The position numbers and the translations under genes were made by a program. Source: Robertkochia sediminum (lineage in GTDB: Bacteria > Bacteroidota > Bacteroidia > Flavobacteriales > Flavobacteriaceae). Taken from it: 64,000 nt of DNA. Of this stretch, positions 48,231 through 58,025 are shown piece by piece. The notes beneath the pieces are model-generated. The model had not been told where the DNA came from. It saw only the letters and a list, made by a program, of their open reading frames with translations, and made no database searches. Within the stretch, counting starts at the first letter, position 1. Each line of letters starts with the position of its first letter. The DNA lies in contig NZ_JADMKT010000078.1 of NCBI RefSeq assembly GCF_016786255.1, positions 1 to 64,000 of the forward strand. The letters are read 5' to 3'.

Positions 48231-49473
48231 ATGACATCTTAAATGGTTCCCCGTTGAGATAAACGGCATCTATATTGTTATTCCCAAAATCATAAGGGAG
48301 GTAGGCGTAGGAGGGAACTTCTTTGGTGACCATGAAATTGGCCTTCTTGCCTTTGGTGATACTTCCGTGAGTGGCCGATAGTCCCATGGCATAGGCAGCA
48401 TTTACGGTTGCAGCGTTAATAGCCTCTTCCGGGGTCATTTTCATTTTGATACAAGCCGTTGCCACTGCCAGGTTCATATTTCCGCTTGGTGCGGTACCCG
48501 GATTGTAATCGGTGGCCAAGGCTAAAGGTAAGCCGGCGTCTATAAGTTTTCGTGCCGGTGTGTAGGGTATGGAGATAAAGAACGAGCAAAGCGGCAATGC
48601 CACCGGCATGGTATTGCTTTGCTTCAGGGCTTCGATATCCTCATTTTCGATCACTTCGAGGTGGTCTACACTAAGGGCGCCATGTTTTACCGCGGCCGGA
48701 ACACCCCCAATAATATGGAATTGGTTTACGTGCACTTTCGGGATCAGACCATAGGCTTTTGCTGCCACCAGCAGTCTTTCCATATCATGCACCGTAAAGT
48801 AGCCTTCTTCACAGAAGATATCGATATACTCGGCAAGTCCTTCTTTGGCCACGGCCGGTAAGATCTCGTCGATTACGAGGTCCATATAGCCTTCCCGGTT
48901 CTCTTTGTATTCGGCGGGTACCGCATGGGCTCCCAAAAACGTCGCTTTTACGGTAATGGGATAATGCTCTTTTAATCGTTTGATCACCCGTAACATCTTT
49001 AGTTCGGCCTCCATGGTGAGTCCGTAGCCACTTTTGATCTCAATAGCGCCGGTACCCTGGGCGATCACCTGCTGCAGTCGTTTTTCAGACTCGCGGTAAA
49101 GGGTTTCTTCTGAGGTTTGCTGCAAGCGCTGAGCTGAATTGAGGATACCCCCTCCTTTTTGGGCGATCTCTGCGTAGGTGAGTCCGTTGATCCGGTCTAC
49201 GAACTCCTGTTCGCGATTTCCGGCGTACACCAGATGGGTATGACTGTCGATCCAGGTGGGTAAGACATAACTTCCCTCGAGGTCGACCACCTTTTGGGCG
49301 GCATCGGTATTGACGTAGCGCATTTCTCCAAAATCGGTAATGATCCCGTCTTCAACCAGTAAGAACGCATCTTCCAGACGCGGTAGAATTCGCATTTCTG
49401 ATCCCTTGAGCATGGTGGTTTTGGCATCTCTAACCTGCAGGAGTCCCTTTATATTTATAAAAAGTGTTTTCAT
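48229..49473 (-). CDS. hutI: Imidazolonepropionase
   Basis: HutI hydrolyses imidazolone propionate to N-formimidoyl-glutamate, the step before the formimidoylglutamase at 29033. The ATG at 49473 gives 414 residues (MKTLFINIKGLLQVRDAK). Amidohydrolase marks: VLPTWIDSHTHLVYAGNRE (HxH, about 65-83), GAIEIKSGYGLTMEAELKMLRVI, LGAHAVPAEYK (His), HVNQFHIIGGVPAAVKHGALSVDHLE (His) and LPLALATDYNPGTAPSGNM (Asp). An open frame continues upstream to 49551, but its translation lacks family similarity and overlaps the divergent pta start. Confidence 0.93.
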   Translation of the reverse strand: MKTLFINIKGLLQVRDAKTTMLKGSEMRILPRLEDAFLLVEDGIITDFGEMRYVNTDAAQKVVDLEGSYVLPTWIDSHTHLVYAGNREQEFVDRINGLTYAEIAQKGGGILNSAQRLQQTSEETLYRESEKRLQQVIAQGTGAIEIKSGYGLTMEAELKMLRVIKRLKEHYPITVKATFLGAHAVPAEYKENREGYMDLVIDEILPAVAKEGLAEYIDIFCEEGYFTVHDMERLLVAAKAYGLIPKVHVNQFHIIGGVPAAVKHGALSVDHLEVIENEDIEALKQSNTMPVALPLCSFFISIPYTPARKLIDAGLPLALATDYNPGTAPSGNMNLAVATACIKMKMTPEEAINAATVNAAYAMGLSATHGSITKGKKANFMVTKEVPSYAYLPYDFGNNNIDAVYLNGEPFKMS

Positions 49474-49530
49474 TGCGTTAAGCTTGCGATCAAAGGTATA
49501 AAAACATTTACCAAAGTCTTTTAAATGCAG

Positions 49531-49538
49531 TAAATTTG
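49531..49538 (+). promoter_or_regulatory. Bacteroidota -7 promoter element TAAATTTG for pta
   Basis: A TAnnTTTG match 18 bp before the pta ATG, giving a very short leader. hutI is transcribed divergently from the same 83-bp spacer. Confidence 0.6.
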
Positions 49539-49556
49539 CGCTACAAAGCATTTTTT

Positions 49557-51650
49557 ATGAACAAAGGGATATATATAGCTACACTTGAAGCAAATAGTGG
49601 TAAATCACTTATTTCTTTAGGGCTCATGAGAACCTTGCTCGGAAAGGCTACGAAAGTGGCCTATTTTCGTCCGATCATTGAGCACCTGCCGGAACAAAAG
49701 AAAGATAACCACCTTGAAACCGTATTAAGTTATTACGATCTTCCGATCACTTATGAAGAATCGTACGCCTTCACACGCTCGGAAGTGATCCAGATGCGTA
49801 ATAAAGGTATGCGAGGAGATGTGATGGATGCGATCATCGATCGTTATAAGAAATTAGAAGCAGAATACGACATGGTTCTTATCGAAGGGTCTGACTTTTC
49901 GGGAGAAGGAAGCGTGTTCGAATTCGATATGAACGTATTAATTGCCAAGAACCTCGGGGTGCCCACGATCGTGGTAGCCAGTGGTGTTGGTAAAACCAAA
50001 GAAGATTTTCTGGCCAGTATGGAAATGGCCTATAAGTCGTTCCAGGAGAAAGATGTTGATGTTGTTGCGCTCATTGCCAACAAGATCCAGCCGGAGAACC
50101 TTTCTATGGTAGCTGAAGGCATGCAGGAGTTCCTGCCTGATGAGGTAAAAGCTTTTGCGATACCGTTGGTACCTACACTGGCGAATCCAACCATTAAAGA
50201 GATCATGGAAGCGCTTGATGGAAAGGTGATCGTTGGAGAAGAGTTCCTCGATAACCAGGTGGGAAGCTTTGGCGTTGGTGCCATGCAGCTTCGCAATTAT
50301 CTGGATCACCTGAGTAACGATAGCCTGGTGATCACTCCCGGTGACCGCGCCGATGTGATCCTTGGAGCACTACAGGCCAATATCTCCAGTAACTATCCGC
50401 GTATTTCGGGGATCGTACTTACCGGTGGCCTCATTCCTGAGGATACGATCTTGAAGCTTATCGATGGTTTATCGCAGGTAGTACCTATCATTTCTGTAGA
50501 GCAAGGTACCTTCCATTCAACCAATATGATCGGGAACATCAGGGCGAACATTTACCCCGGTAGTTCTCAAAAGATCGAAACTTCGATCGACACCTTTATG
50601 AAGTATGTCGATTTCGATCCGGTGCTCGAACACCTGTATAACCTTAAGCCTAAAGGGATCACACCCAGAATGTTCCAGTACGATCTGATGAAGAAGGCTC
50701 AGAAAGAGAAGAAGCATATCGTTTTGCCGGAAGGCCTTGATGACCGTATCTTATTCTCGGCTTCGCGCCTGCTGGCCATGGATATCGTAGATATTACCCT
50801 TTTAGGTGATCCTGTGAAGATCAATGAAAAGATCGTAAATCTTGGTATACAGTTCGATCATAAGCAGCCACAGATCATAGATCCGGCACAGTCAGAATAC
50901 TTTGATGATTACGTGAACACCTTCTACGAGCTGCGTAAGCATAAGAACGTGAACATGGATATCGCCAAAGATATGATGAGCGACGTTTCTTATTTCGGTA
51001 CCATGATGATCTATAAAGGACATGCAGACGGAATGGTTTCCGGTGCGGTACATACCACCCAGCACACCATTCGTCCCGCATTGCAATTTATTAAGACCAA
51101 GCCCGGAGTAAGCGTGGTATCGTCGATCTTCTTTATGTGCCTTCCGGATAGGGTTTCGGTATTTGGCGATTGTGCTATTAATCCTAATCCCACAGCAGAG
51201 CAGCTCGCAGAGATCGCGATCTCTTCTGCAGACAGTGCGAAAGCCTTTGGTATCGATCCTAAGATCGCCATGCTTTCATACTCTTCGGGAACCTCTGGGA
51301 AAGGGGCCGATGTAGACATTGTTCGTGATGCTACTGAGATCGTAAAAGAAAAGCGTCCCGACCTTAAGGTGGAAGGGCCTATTCAATACGATGCGGCGGT
51401 AGACCTTACCGTTGGTAAGAGTAAGTTACCTGATTCTGAGGTGGCAGGACAAGCCAATGTGCTTATTTTCCCTGACCTGAATACAGGAAATAACACCTAT
51501 AAAGCGGTGCAAAGAGAAACAGGAGCGCTGGCCATTGGTCCGATGCTTCAGGGTCTTAACAAGCCTGTGAACGACTTGAGTAGAGGATGTACGACAGACG
51601 ATGTATTTAACACCGTGATCATTACCGCGATCCAGGCTCAGGGCCTATAA
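49557..51650 (+). CDS. pta: Phosphate acetyltransferase, long form
   Basis: Pta converts acetyl-CoA and phosphate to acetyl phosphate. The ATG 49557 gives MNKGIYIATLEANSGKSLISLGLM; 697 residues match the long form. The N-terminal P-loop-like DUF1611/DRTGG domain (about 1-370) has ATLEANSGKS and IVLTGG. The C-terminal PTA_PTB domain starts near KHIVLPEGLDDRI (about 386) and has VSGAVHTTQHTIRPALQFI, SSIFFMCLPDRVSVFGDCAINPNP and YSSGTSGKGADVDIVRDA. The next gene is ackA, 30 bp downstream, the usual Pta-AckA pair. Confidence 0.96.
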   Translation: MNKGIYIATLEANSGKSLISLGLMRTLLGKATKVAYFRPIIEHLPEQKKDNHLETVLSYYDLPITYEESYAFTRSEVIQMRNKGMRGDVMDAIIDRYKKLEAEYDMVLIEGSDFSGEGSVFEFDMNVLIAKNLGVPTIVVASGVGKTKEDFLASMEMAYKSFQEKDVDVVALIANKIQPENLSMVAEGMQEFLPDEVKAFAIPLVPTLANPTIKEIMEALDGKVIVGEEFLDNQVGSFGVGAMQLRNYLDHLSNDSLVITPGDRADVILGALQANISSNYPRISGIVLTGGLIPEDTILKLIDGLSQVVPIISVEQGTFHSTNMIGNIRANIYPGSSQKIETSIDTFMKYVDFDPVLEHLYNLKPKGITPRMFQYDLMKKAQKEKKHIVLPEGLDDRILFSASRLLAMDIVDITLLGDPVKINEKIVNLGIQFDHKQPQIIDPAQSEYFDDYVNTFYELRKHKNVNMDIAKDMMSDVSYFGTMMIYKGHADGMVSGAVHTTQHTIRPALQFIKTKPGVSVVSSIFFMCLPDRVSVFGDCAINPNPTAEQLAEIAISSADSAKAFGIDPKIAMLSYSSGTSGKGADVDIVRDATEIVKEKRPDLKVEGPIQYDAAVDLTVGKSKLPDSEVAGQANVLIFPDLNTGNNTYKAVQRETGALAIGPMLQGLNKPVNDLSRGCTTDDVFNTVIITAIQAQGL

Positions 51651-51680
51651 TTAATTTTAATTTTTTTTGACAAAAAGGAT

Positions 51681-52868
51681 ATGAACGCCATTTTAGTAAT
51701 TAATTCAGGAAGCTCGTCGATCAAGCTTCAATTGATAAAAATGCCGGGGGAGACCGTAGTGGCCTCAGGGCTTATCGAGCGTATCGGTCAGGAGAGCTCT
51801 GCACTTCACCTTACCACTAAAAAAGGGAAGATCTCTGAAGAGATATCGATACCTGACCATGAAGCCGGTCTAACAGAGTTCACTAAACTTCTCATGGATA
51901 AGGAGAATGGGGTGATCAAGGACGCTTCTGAGATCATTGCTGTTGGACACAGAGTAGTGCACGGGGGAATTAAATTTACCGATACTACGGTTGTTGATGA
52001 AGAGGTGAAGCAGGCGATCAGAGACTTGTTCGATCTGGCTCCTCTGCACAATCCGCCAAACCTCAAAGGGATCGAGGTAGCCGAGAAGATTTTCCCTAAT
52101 GCCAAGCAGGTAGCAGTTTTTGATACCGCATTTCACCAAACCATCCCGACCAAGGCCAAGCGCTATGCCATCCCTGATGAGTTCTCTGATGAGCACCAAT
52201 TACAAGTATTTGGTTTTCACGGGATCAGCCATAAGTACGTATCGCAAAAGACCTTTGAATTCCTCAAGAAACCAAAAGGGAAGATCATTACCGTGCACCT
52301 GGGTAATGGATGTAGTATCACCGCTGTGAAGGACGGGAAGAGCTTCGACCATTCCCTGGGGTTTGCGCCTGTTAATGGTTTGATCATGGGTACCCGTAGT
52401 GGCGATATCGATCACTCGGTGATCCTGTATATGATCGATAAGCTCGGTTATACCACAGAAGAGGTGAACGAGATCTTACATAAGAAGAGTGGAATGCAGG
52501 GATTAACCGGTTTTAGTGACCTTCGCGATATTGAAGCAGAAGCTGAAAAAGGGAATGAAAAATGCCAGTTGGCTCTTGAGATGAATGCCTATCGTATTAA
52601 GAAATACATCGGAGCCTATATCGCCGCTATGAATGGGGTTGATGCGATCGTATTTACCGCCGGTATTGGTGAGAACAGTGATGTGCTTCGCGAATTGGTG
52701 TGTCGTGATATGGAATATCTCGGAATTGAGCTCGAGGGCTATAAGAACGACATTCGTTCCAAAGAGCCTCGTGTGATCAGTAAAGAGGGTGCAAGGGTTT
52801 CTGTACTGGTAATTCCTACCAACGAAGAGCTGGAGATCGCCAAAGAGACCGCAGAACTGGTACTCTAA
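51681..52868 (+). CDS. ackA: Acetate kinase
   Basis: AckA makes ATP and acetate from acetyl phosphate. The 395 residues have AILVINSGSSSIKLQLI (phosphate 1, about 3-19), GHRVVHGGIKFTDT (about 88-101), VFDTAFHQTIPTKAKRYAIP (catalytic Asp, about 145), FGFHGISHKYVSQ and MGTRSGDIDHSVILY. Operon with pta. Two hairpins follow the gene. Confidence 0.97.
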   Translation: MNAILVINSGSSSIKLQLIKMPGETVVASGLIERIGQESSALHLTTKKGKISEEISIPDHEAGLTEFTKLLMDKENGVIKDASEIIAVGHRVVHGGIKFTDTTVVDEEVKQAIRDLFDLAPLHNPPNLKGIEVAEKIFPNAKQVAVFDTAFHQTIPTKAKRYAIPDEFSDEHQLQVFGFHGISHKYVSQKTFEFLKKPKGKIITVHLGNGCSITAVKDGKSFDHSLGFAPVNGLIMGTRSGDIDHSVILYMIDKLGYTTEEVNEILHKKSGMQGLTGFSDLRDIEAEAEKGNEKCQLALEMNAYRIKKYIGAYIAAMNGVDAIVFTAGIGENSDVLRELVCRDMEYLGIELEGYKNDIRSKEPRVISKEGARVSVLVIPTNEELEIAKETAELVL

Positions 52869-52929
52869 GTAAGACCAAATTCGGACCTTATGCAACGGGG
52901 TTGCTTAAGGATCGTATAAGGATATAAAA

Positions 52930-52960
52930 AAGCCCCCGGCCAAAATGGTTACGGGGGCTT
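52930..52960 (+). terminator. Hairpin after ackA, terminator-like
   Basis: AAGCCCCCG with CGGGGGCTT; the T-run afterwards is weak (TTGTTATTT), so termination may depend on the next hairpin. Confidence 0.6.
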
Positions 52961-53007
52961 GTTATTTGGGTGAACCTTTGCCTAAATCAGGATATAAGGC
53001 CACAAAT

Positions 53008-53040
53008 AAGCCCCTGAACGTAAGTTCAGGGGCTTTGGTT
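53008..53040 (+). terminator. Second terminator-like hairpin after ackA
   Basis: A perfect 12-bp stem AAGCCCCTGAAC/GTTCAGGGGCTT with loop GTAA. It could also serve the minus-strand gene at 53061, whose 3' end lies 20 bp away. Confidence 0.7.
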
Positions 53041-53060
53041 TTGCAGTATCGAAACCGTTA

Positions 53061-53375
53061 TCAGGAACGGCTACGTTCATTATTCTTTTTACGCGCTATG
53101 TTACGACTGCTTCGGTTCTGAGCCTGCTGCAGTCTTTTGCGCTCCCTTCGCGTTACCTTTCCATCACTTTTTGCACGAGCTTCCATGCGATTCACTTTTT
53201 TCTGTCCGGCAACCACACTTTTGGCTTCGGCTTTGGTGAGTTCCCCGCTTTTGACGCCTTCTATGGTACGTGCCTTTTGTATCTTCTGGCGTTGATCTAC
53301 CTTAGGGGTGCTTTGTGCAAAACTACATACGGCTCCTGCAAAGAACAGGAAGGCAACAAGTGATCTGGTTTTCAT
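53061..53375 (-). CDS. Small basic secreted protein, unknown function
   Basis: ATG 53375 starts a signal peptide (MKTRSLVAFLFFAGAVCSFAQ). The mature 83 residues are very basic and helical, with two similar segments: QRQKIQKARTIEGVKSGELTKAEAKSVVAGQKKV and MEARAKSDGKVTRRERKRLQQAQNRSSRNI. This pattern (KSGELT... and DGKVTRRER..., each resembling a short helix-loop-helix with an acidic loop) is found in small secreted proteins of Proteobacteria and Bacteroidota. Function unknown; an EF-hand-like calcium loop is possible but not proven. Confidence 0.65.
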   Translation of the reverse strand: MKTRSLVAFLFFAGAVCSFAQSTPKVDQRQKIQKARTIEGVKSGELTKAEAKSVVAGQKKVNRMEARAKSDGKVTRRERKRLQQAQNRSSRNIARKKNNERSRS

Positions 53376-53451
53376 AGTCATAGATTTTAGTGGTTTCTGT
53401 TACTATGACCAGATCACTGGAAAAAGGTTTAAAGGCGCTGTAGAAAAATTT

Positions 53452-54852
53452 TTATTTTTTCAGGCTTCCTACCATATCCTCCGGCTTCACCCAGGCATCA
53501 AACTCCTCCGCAGTGAGGTGTCCGAGTGCCAGTGCTGCTTCTTTTAGGGTAGTTCCTTCGGCATGCGCTTTATTCGCGATCTCTGCGGCCTTGTAATATC
53601 CGATCTTGGTATTCAGGGCGGTTACCAGCATAAGGGAGTTCTGTACCAGTTCGTCAATACGCTTTTGGTTAGGTTCGATACCTTCCACACAATTCTCCTT
53701 AAAGCTCACACAGGCATCACCAATTAACCTGGCCGATTGTAACAGGTTGGCCGCCATCAACGGCTTAAATACGTTAAGTTCGTAATGTCCCTGAGTTCCG
53801 CCTACGGTAATGGCAACGTCGTTACCCATTACCTGGGCGCAAACCATGGTCATGGCCTCACTCTGGGTAGGATTCACCTTCCCGGGCATAATTGAACTTC
53901 CGGGTTCATTGGCAGGGATAATGATCTCTCCGATCCCTGAACGCGGTCCTGATGCCATCATACGTATGTCGTTGGCGATCTTATTCAATGATACGGCGAG
54001 TTGCTTCAAAGCACCGTGGGTCTCTACGATAGCGTCGTGAGCAGCCAGGGCTTCAAATTTGTTCTCGGCGGTTTTAAAGGGCAGTTCGGTGAATTTCGCT
54101 ATATATTGGGCTACCAGTTCGGAATAGCCTTCAGGGGTGTTGATCCCGGTACCTACGGCGGTACCTCCAAGAGCGAGTTCAGAAAGGTGATCAAGGGTGT
54201 TGTTCAGTGCTTTCAGACCGTGGTCCAGCTGAGACACATAACCTGAGAATTCCTGCCCAAGGGTTAGGGGCGTAGCATCCATAAGGTGGGTACGTCCGAT
54301 CTTAACCACGTTCATAAAGGCATCTGCCTTGGCCCTGAGGGCATCTCTTAGTTGGGTTACTCCCGGAATGGTGGTTTCCACGATCATTTTGTAAGCCGCA
54401 ATGTGCATACCGGTAGGGAAGGTGTCGTTAGACGACTGCGACTTGTTTACATCGTCATTGGGTTGCAGGGCCTTTTCGCCCTCTCCGATCGTTTTTCCCG
54501 CCAATTGGTGCCCTCTGTTAGCTACCACCTCATTGACATTCATATTACTTTGTGTACCCGATCCGGTTTGCCAGATCACTAAGGGAAATTGATCGTCGTG
54601 CTTGCCGTCGAGGATCTCATCACAAGCCTTGGCGATAAGGTCGCGCTTTTCTTCAGGAAGTACTCCCAGCTCACAGTTAGTGTATGCTGCCGCCTTTTTG
54701 AGGTAGGCAAATCCGTAAACCACTTCCAGGGGCATGCTGGCCGGAGCACCGATCTTAAAGTTATTACGAGAGCGTTCGGTCTGGGCTCCCCATAATTTAT
54801 CTGCAGGAACCTTTACTTCGCCCATGGTGTCTTTTTCTATTCTGTATTCCAT
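53452..54852 (-). CDS. fumC: Fumarate hydratase class II
   Basis: FumC hydrates fumarate to malate in the TCA cycle. The 466 residues begin [34 protein letters not shown] and include [17 protein letters not shown] (about 100), [35 protein letters not shown] and the fumarase/aspartase signature [16 protein letters not shown] (about 317-332). No iron-sulphur motif is present, as expected for class II. Confidence 0.96.
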   Translation of the reverse strand: MEYRIEKDTMGEVKVPADKLWGAQTERSRNNFKIGAPASMPLEVVYGFAYLKKAAAYTNCELGVLPEEKRDLIAKACDEILDGKHDDQFPLVIWQTGSGTQSNMNVNEVVANRGHQLAGKTIGEGEKALQPNDDVNKSQSSNDTFPTGMHIAAYKMIVETTIPGVTQLRDALRAKADAFMNVVKIGRTHLMDATPLTLGQEFSGYVSQLDHGLKALNNTLDHLSELALGGTAVGTGINTPEGYSELVAQYIAKFTELPFKTAENKFEALAAHDAIVETHGALKQLAVSLNKIANDIRMMASGPRSGIGEIIIPANEPGSSIMPGKVNPTQSEAMTMVCAQVMGNDVAITVGGTQGHYELNVFKPLMAANLLQSARLIGDACVSFKENCVEGIEPNQKRIDELVQNSLMLVTALNTKIGYYKAAEIANKAHAEGTTLKEAALALGHLTAEEFDAWVKPEDMVGSLKK

Positions 54853-55082
54853 GTCTTATTTGTATTTATGTTACACAAATTTACATTTTTAAAGACTTTT
54901 CACCCGCCTTATCAAGGGGTATTTTACGCACCAGCAGGGTAGGGTGTAAGCCCTGTAGTATCAGAGGTTTATTTTCTGATCGTTGCTGTGTGGTATGATG
55001 TTTTAACCATACCAAAGGTGTTTTGCCGGGATCACGGGGGAAATATTTAGAAGAATTCCCTGTATAAGTAAAAAAAGCTAAT

Positions 55083-55090
55083 TATATTTG
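55083..55090 (+). promoter_or_regulatory. Bacteroidota -7 promoter element TATATTTG
   Basis: An exact TAnnTTTG match, 27 bp before the ATG at 55118. No clear -33 element was found. Confidence 0.55.
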
Positions 55091-55117
55091 ACGCGAATTC
55101 AGAAAATTTCCGGAACT

Positions 55118-55291
55118 ATGTTCGAATTTGATCAGTACCTTGGCTTTTTAGCCTTTTTATCTATCCTGACCATCGGGTTTTGGTTGATGATCTTCCTTTT
55201 AACCTTCGTGATCCCTTACTGGGTAGGAGGTTCGATCATTGAGTTGATCAAGGAAAAAAGAGCCGCTAAGAAAGCTGAGCGAGAAGAATAA
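55118..55291 (+). CDS. Small membrane protein, unknown function
   Basis: The 57-residue product (MFEFDQYLGFLAFLSILTIGFWLMIFLL...) has one long or two short hydrophobic segments and a charged C-terminal helix (IIELIKEKRAAKKAEREE). The upstream in-frame residues (from 55088) belong to the promoter region, so ATG 55118 is preferred. A TATATTTG promoter and a terminator at 55291 enclose the gene tightly, which supports that it is real. Confidence 0.7.
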   Translation: MFEFDQYLGFLAFLSILTIGFWLMIFLLTFVIPYWVGGSIIELIKEKRAAKKAEREE

Positions 55292-55320
55292 AAAAAGGAA
55301 GCGTAATGCTTCCTTTTTTT
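55291..55320 (+). terminator. Terminator of the small membrane protein gene
   Basis: AAAAAAGGAAGC pairs with GCTTCCTTTTTTT around GTAAT; it begins at the stop codon. Confidence 0.85.
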
Positions 55321-55357
55321 GTACCCATAGGTTTCGTCTTTAGTACGCGACAAAAAA

Positions 55358-55380
55358 AAAGAGAGCACGGAGCTCTCTTT
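55358..55380. terminator. Terminator of the outer-membrane receptor gene (bidirectional)
   Basis: AAAGAGAGC/GCTCTCTTT with loop ACGGA, with an A-run upstream and T-rich sequence downstream; it lies 20 bp from the minus-strand receptor stop. Confidence 0.75.
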
Positions 55381-55400
55381 ATTTTTTATATACGTTGAGA

Positions 55401-57902
55401 TCAATATCCGCCTCCTTCGTCATCGTAGTCTCCGCCACCACGGTTTCTTTGCGCATCGCGTTTACTTTGGTTAAAACGGTATACGAAACCTACCTGCCAT
55501 TGCCTTACACGCCATTGGGTTTCGCTGGTCGAGGTAACCCTTGGTGTTTCAGATACCGAACGACGGATCCCGGAATTAAACAGGTCGCTTACATTGAAGC
55601 TCACCGTGGCATTGTCGTTGAGAATATCTTTCGCAAAAGCCAGGTTCAAAATAAATAGCCCCTCTGTTCTTGATTGAGCATTTTCACTGGGGCCGCGGTA
55701 AAAGGCATTGGTTTGCCAGTCGATCTTACCGGGCAGGGTAACCTTGGCGTTCATACGAGCGAACCAGCTTAAATTAGAAGCTCCGAAGTCGGTGCCGTTG
55801 TATTCACCGGTTTTTACGAACCTAAATACGTTCGCACTGGAATTGATACGTACCCATCTTGCCGGATTCCATAATACTGCGGCTTCCGCTCCATAACGCT
55901 CTTCTGATGACAGGTTGATCGGAGTTCTTCTCAGGATCGGAATGTTGTCGGAGGTCACCTGTCCTGTTTCTTCTGTGATCCATTCAAAACTATCTGTTTC
56001 CCGCTGAAAATACACCGATGTGGTCAGGGTAAGCTTCTCCCATCGCTTCAGGTACCCCAGGTCGAAGGTGTTGGCATACGCAGGATTCAGTGCCGGATTT
56101 CCCTGGAAAATGTTGGTACGGCTGGATTGGGATGGGAACGGATTGATCTGCCAGCTACGCGGACGGTTAATTCGACGGTTATATCCAAGGGTGATGTTCT
56201 CATTCTCTTCGAATTCCCAAGTGAGATTGGCAGTAGGGAAGAGGCCGAGGAAATTCTTATCGAAATTCGGATCAAAAGGGAAGTCTACTTCTTCTTCGTT
56301 AAAATCCACACTACCTATTAGTCGCGTATTTTCCAGACGTAGCCCGGCAAGAAAGGAGAATTTTCCGAATTTATTTCCGTATTGGGTATAGAATGCATTG
56401 ATGTTTTGCTCGAAATTAAACACATTGGTGAGTCCGAAATTGATCACCACCTCTCCGAAATCAGGTTGTGAGGGATCAAGCTGTAATCCCTGAAGGAGGT
56501 AATCGGTCTCCGAATTCTCAAATGAGCCACGGTATCCCGCCTCAAATCTGGCATTATCACCAATAGGTAGCACATAGTCGGCCTGTACCAGATAGTCATT
56601 TTGCTCCTGAACCTCGAACACATCGTCGTCCCTGATCACTAATTCCTGGGGAGCATAAATGCGCTCTTCGATTGGGGTGGTCACATCTTCCTTGTCTACA
56701 GAATACTGCAGGTCTACGGTGAGGTTGTGACCGTCTTCATTAAAGTTATGACGAAAGTTCAATGAGGTCTGATAACTGCGGTCCTCTTCATTCTCTTCTT
56801 CGGTACTCACCGTTTGGTCGAACGAACCATCGGCATAAAAGCGATCGTTCAAATTGGTGGTCAGGTCCAGTCCGTCGCTAAAGCGGGTGAAAAAACTGGC
56901 GGTTACAGACGTCTGGTCAGAAATAAAATACTCGGTTCCGATATTGAAGTTAAATCCGCTGCTGGTACGATCCCAGTCTCTTTCTTCAATGATACGGTCG
57001 AAATTACTACTCCCCGGGTTGTAAACGTTGTCGTTGAGTGCCCGGCCTGGAGAGTTTCTGTAGCGGTATCCGATCGTATTAAAGAAATTGAATTTTTTGG
57101 TACGGTAGTTCAGATTGGAGGTGGCCTGGAAACGCGCCGGATACCCCCCGTTTAATTGCACCGAACCATTAAATCCGAGGGTTTTATCCCTTTTCAGAAC
57201 AATGTTCAATATCCCTGCAGTACCCTCAGCATCGTAACGTGCAGAAGGACTGGTGATCACTTCAATACGCTCAATAGCATCGGCAGGAAGTTGCTGCAGC
57301 GCATCGGTCGATCCGAATCCGGCCAAAGCCGAAGGGCGACCGTTGATAAGGATACGTACGTTCTCATTACCACGCAATGATATACCCCCTTCAATATCTA
57401 CTGCTACAGAAGGCACGTTATTCAAGGCGTCAGATATCGTGGCTCCCGCGTTGGTAAGGTCTTTACCAACATTGTACACTTTCTTATCCAGCTTGATCTC
57501 TACGGTTGTACGTTCGGCTGTGATCTCTACGGCCTCCAGAGTAGCTACATCAAGGGCCAGGGTAATGGTACCAAGATCAACCTTGCCCCGCAATTCGCGG
57601 TTCTTTATTTCGTAGCTTTTATAGGAAATGAATTCCACACGAATATCGTATCTGCCGGATGGGGCTTCTACTTCGAAATTCCCATTGGCATCGGTAACGC
57701 CTCCGGTGATAACATCCGGGTTTTCGGCACTTTGCAACACCAGGGTTGCAAATTCCAACGGTGCACCGTTATCGGCATCGATCACTTTTCCGGTAACGAC
57801 AGCTTTTCGCTGGGGGTCGCTGCCGGGAGATTGAGCAAATAAGGTAAAGGTGGAGAATAACAGCAGGACGAGGGCTGTTGAGGTCTTAAGATCTTGTTTC
57901 AT
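55401..57902 (-). CDS. TonB-dependent receptor-like outer membrane protein (CarboxypepD_reg + plug + barrel)
   Basis: The 833-residue protein has a signal peptide (about 1-23), a carboxypeptidase-regulatory-like beta sandwich (about 33-120, VVTGKVIDADNGAPLEFATLVLQ), a plug domain (about 130-230, NVPSVAVDIEGGISLRGNENVRILINGRPSALAG) and a large beta-barrel ending in VRQWQVGFVYRFNQSKRD. The C-terminal tail RGGGDYDDEGGGY extends beyond the last strand. No TonB box or SusD partner is seen, so it fits the outer-membrane beta-barrel family 3 group; the substrate is unknown. Confidence 0.88.
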   Translation of the reverse strand: MKQDLKTSTALVLLLFSTFTLFAQSPGSDPQRKAVVTGKVIDADNGAPLEFATLVLQSAENPDVITGGVTDANGNFEVEAPSGRYDIRVEFISYKSYEIKNRELRGKVDLGTITLALDVATLEAVEITAERTTVEIKLDKKVYNVGKDLTNAGATISDALNNVPSVAVDIEGGISLRGNENVRILINGRPSALAGFGSTDALQQLPADAIERIEVITSPSARYDAEGTAGILNIVLKRDKTLGFNGSVQLNGGYPARFQATSNLNYRTKKFNFFNTIGYRYRNSPGRALNDNVYNPGSSNFDRIIEERDWDRTSSGFNFNIGTEYFISDQTSVTASFFTRFSDGLDLTTNLNDRFYADGSFDQTVSTEEENEEDRSYQTSLNFRHNFNEDGHNLTVDLQYSVDKEDVTTPIEERIYAPQELVIRDDDVFEVQEQNDYLVQADYVLPIGDNARFEAGYRGSFENSETDYLLQGLQLDPSQPDFGEVVINFGLTNVFNFEQNINAFYTQYGNKFGKFSFLAGLRLENTRLIGSVDFNEEEVDFPFDPNFDKNFLGLFPTANLTWEFEENENITLGYNRRINRPRSWQINPFPSQSSRTNIFQGNPALNPAYANTFDLGYLKRWEKLTLTTSVYFQRETDSFEWITEETGQVTSDNIPILRRTPINLSSEERYGAEAAVLWNPARWVRINSSANVFRFVKTGEYNGTDFGASNLSWFARMNAKVTLPGKIDWQTNAFYRGPSENAQSRTEGLFILNLAFAKDILNDNATVSFNVSDLFNSGIRRSVSETPRVTSTSETQWRVRQWQVGFVYRFNQSKRDAQRNRGGGDYDDEGGGY

Positions 57903-57991
57903 AGCTAGTTAGTGTCTAATCTTTTTCTTAAATCGTTGGACACCAAAAGTAGCAGAAGGTTTAACAGTGCGTAGTTAAAGGCCTGTTAAAT

Positions 57992-58018
57992 AAAAAACCG
58001 GTATGTGGTATACCGGTT
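57992..58018 (-). terminator. Terminator of the ArsC-like gene
   Basis: AACCGGTAT pairs with ATACCGGTT in a perfect 9-bp stem, followed on the minus strand by six T. Confidence 0.85.
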
Positions 58019-58025
58019 AATGTTT

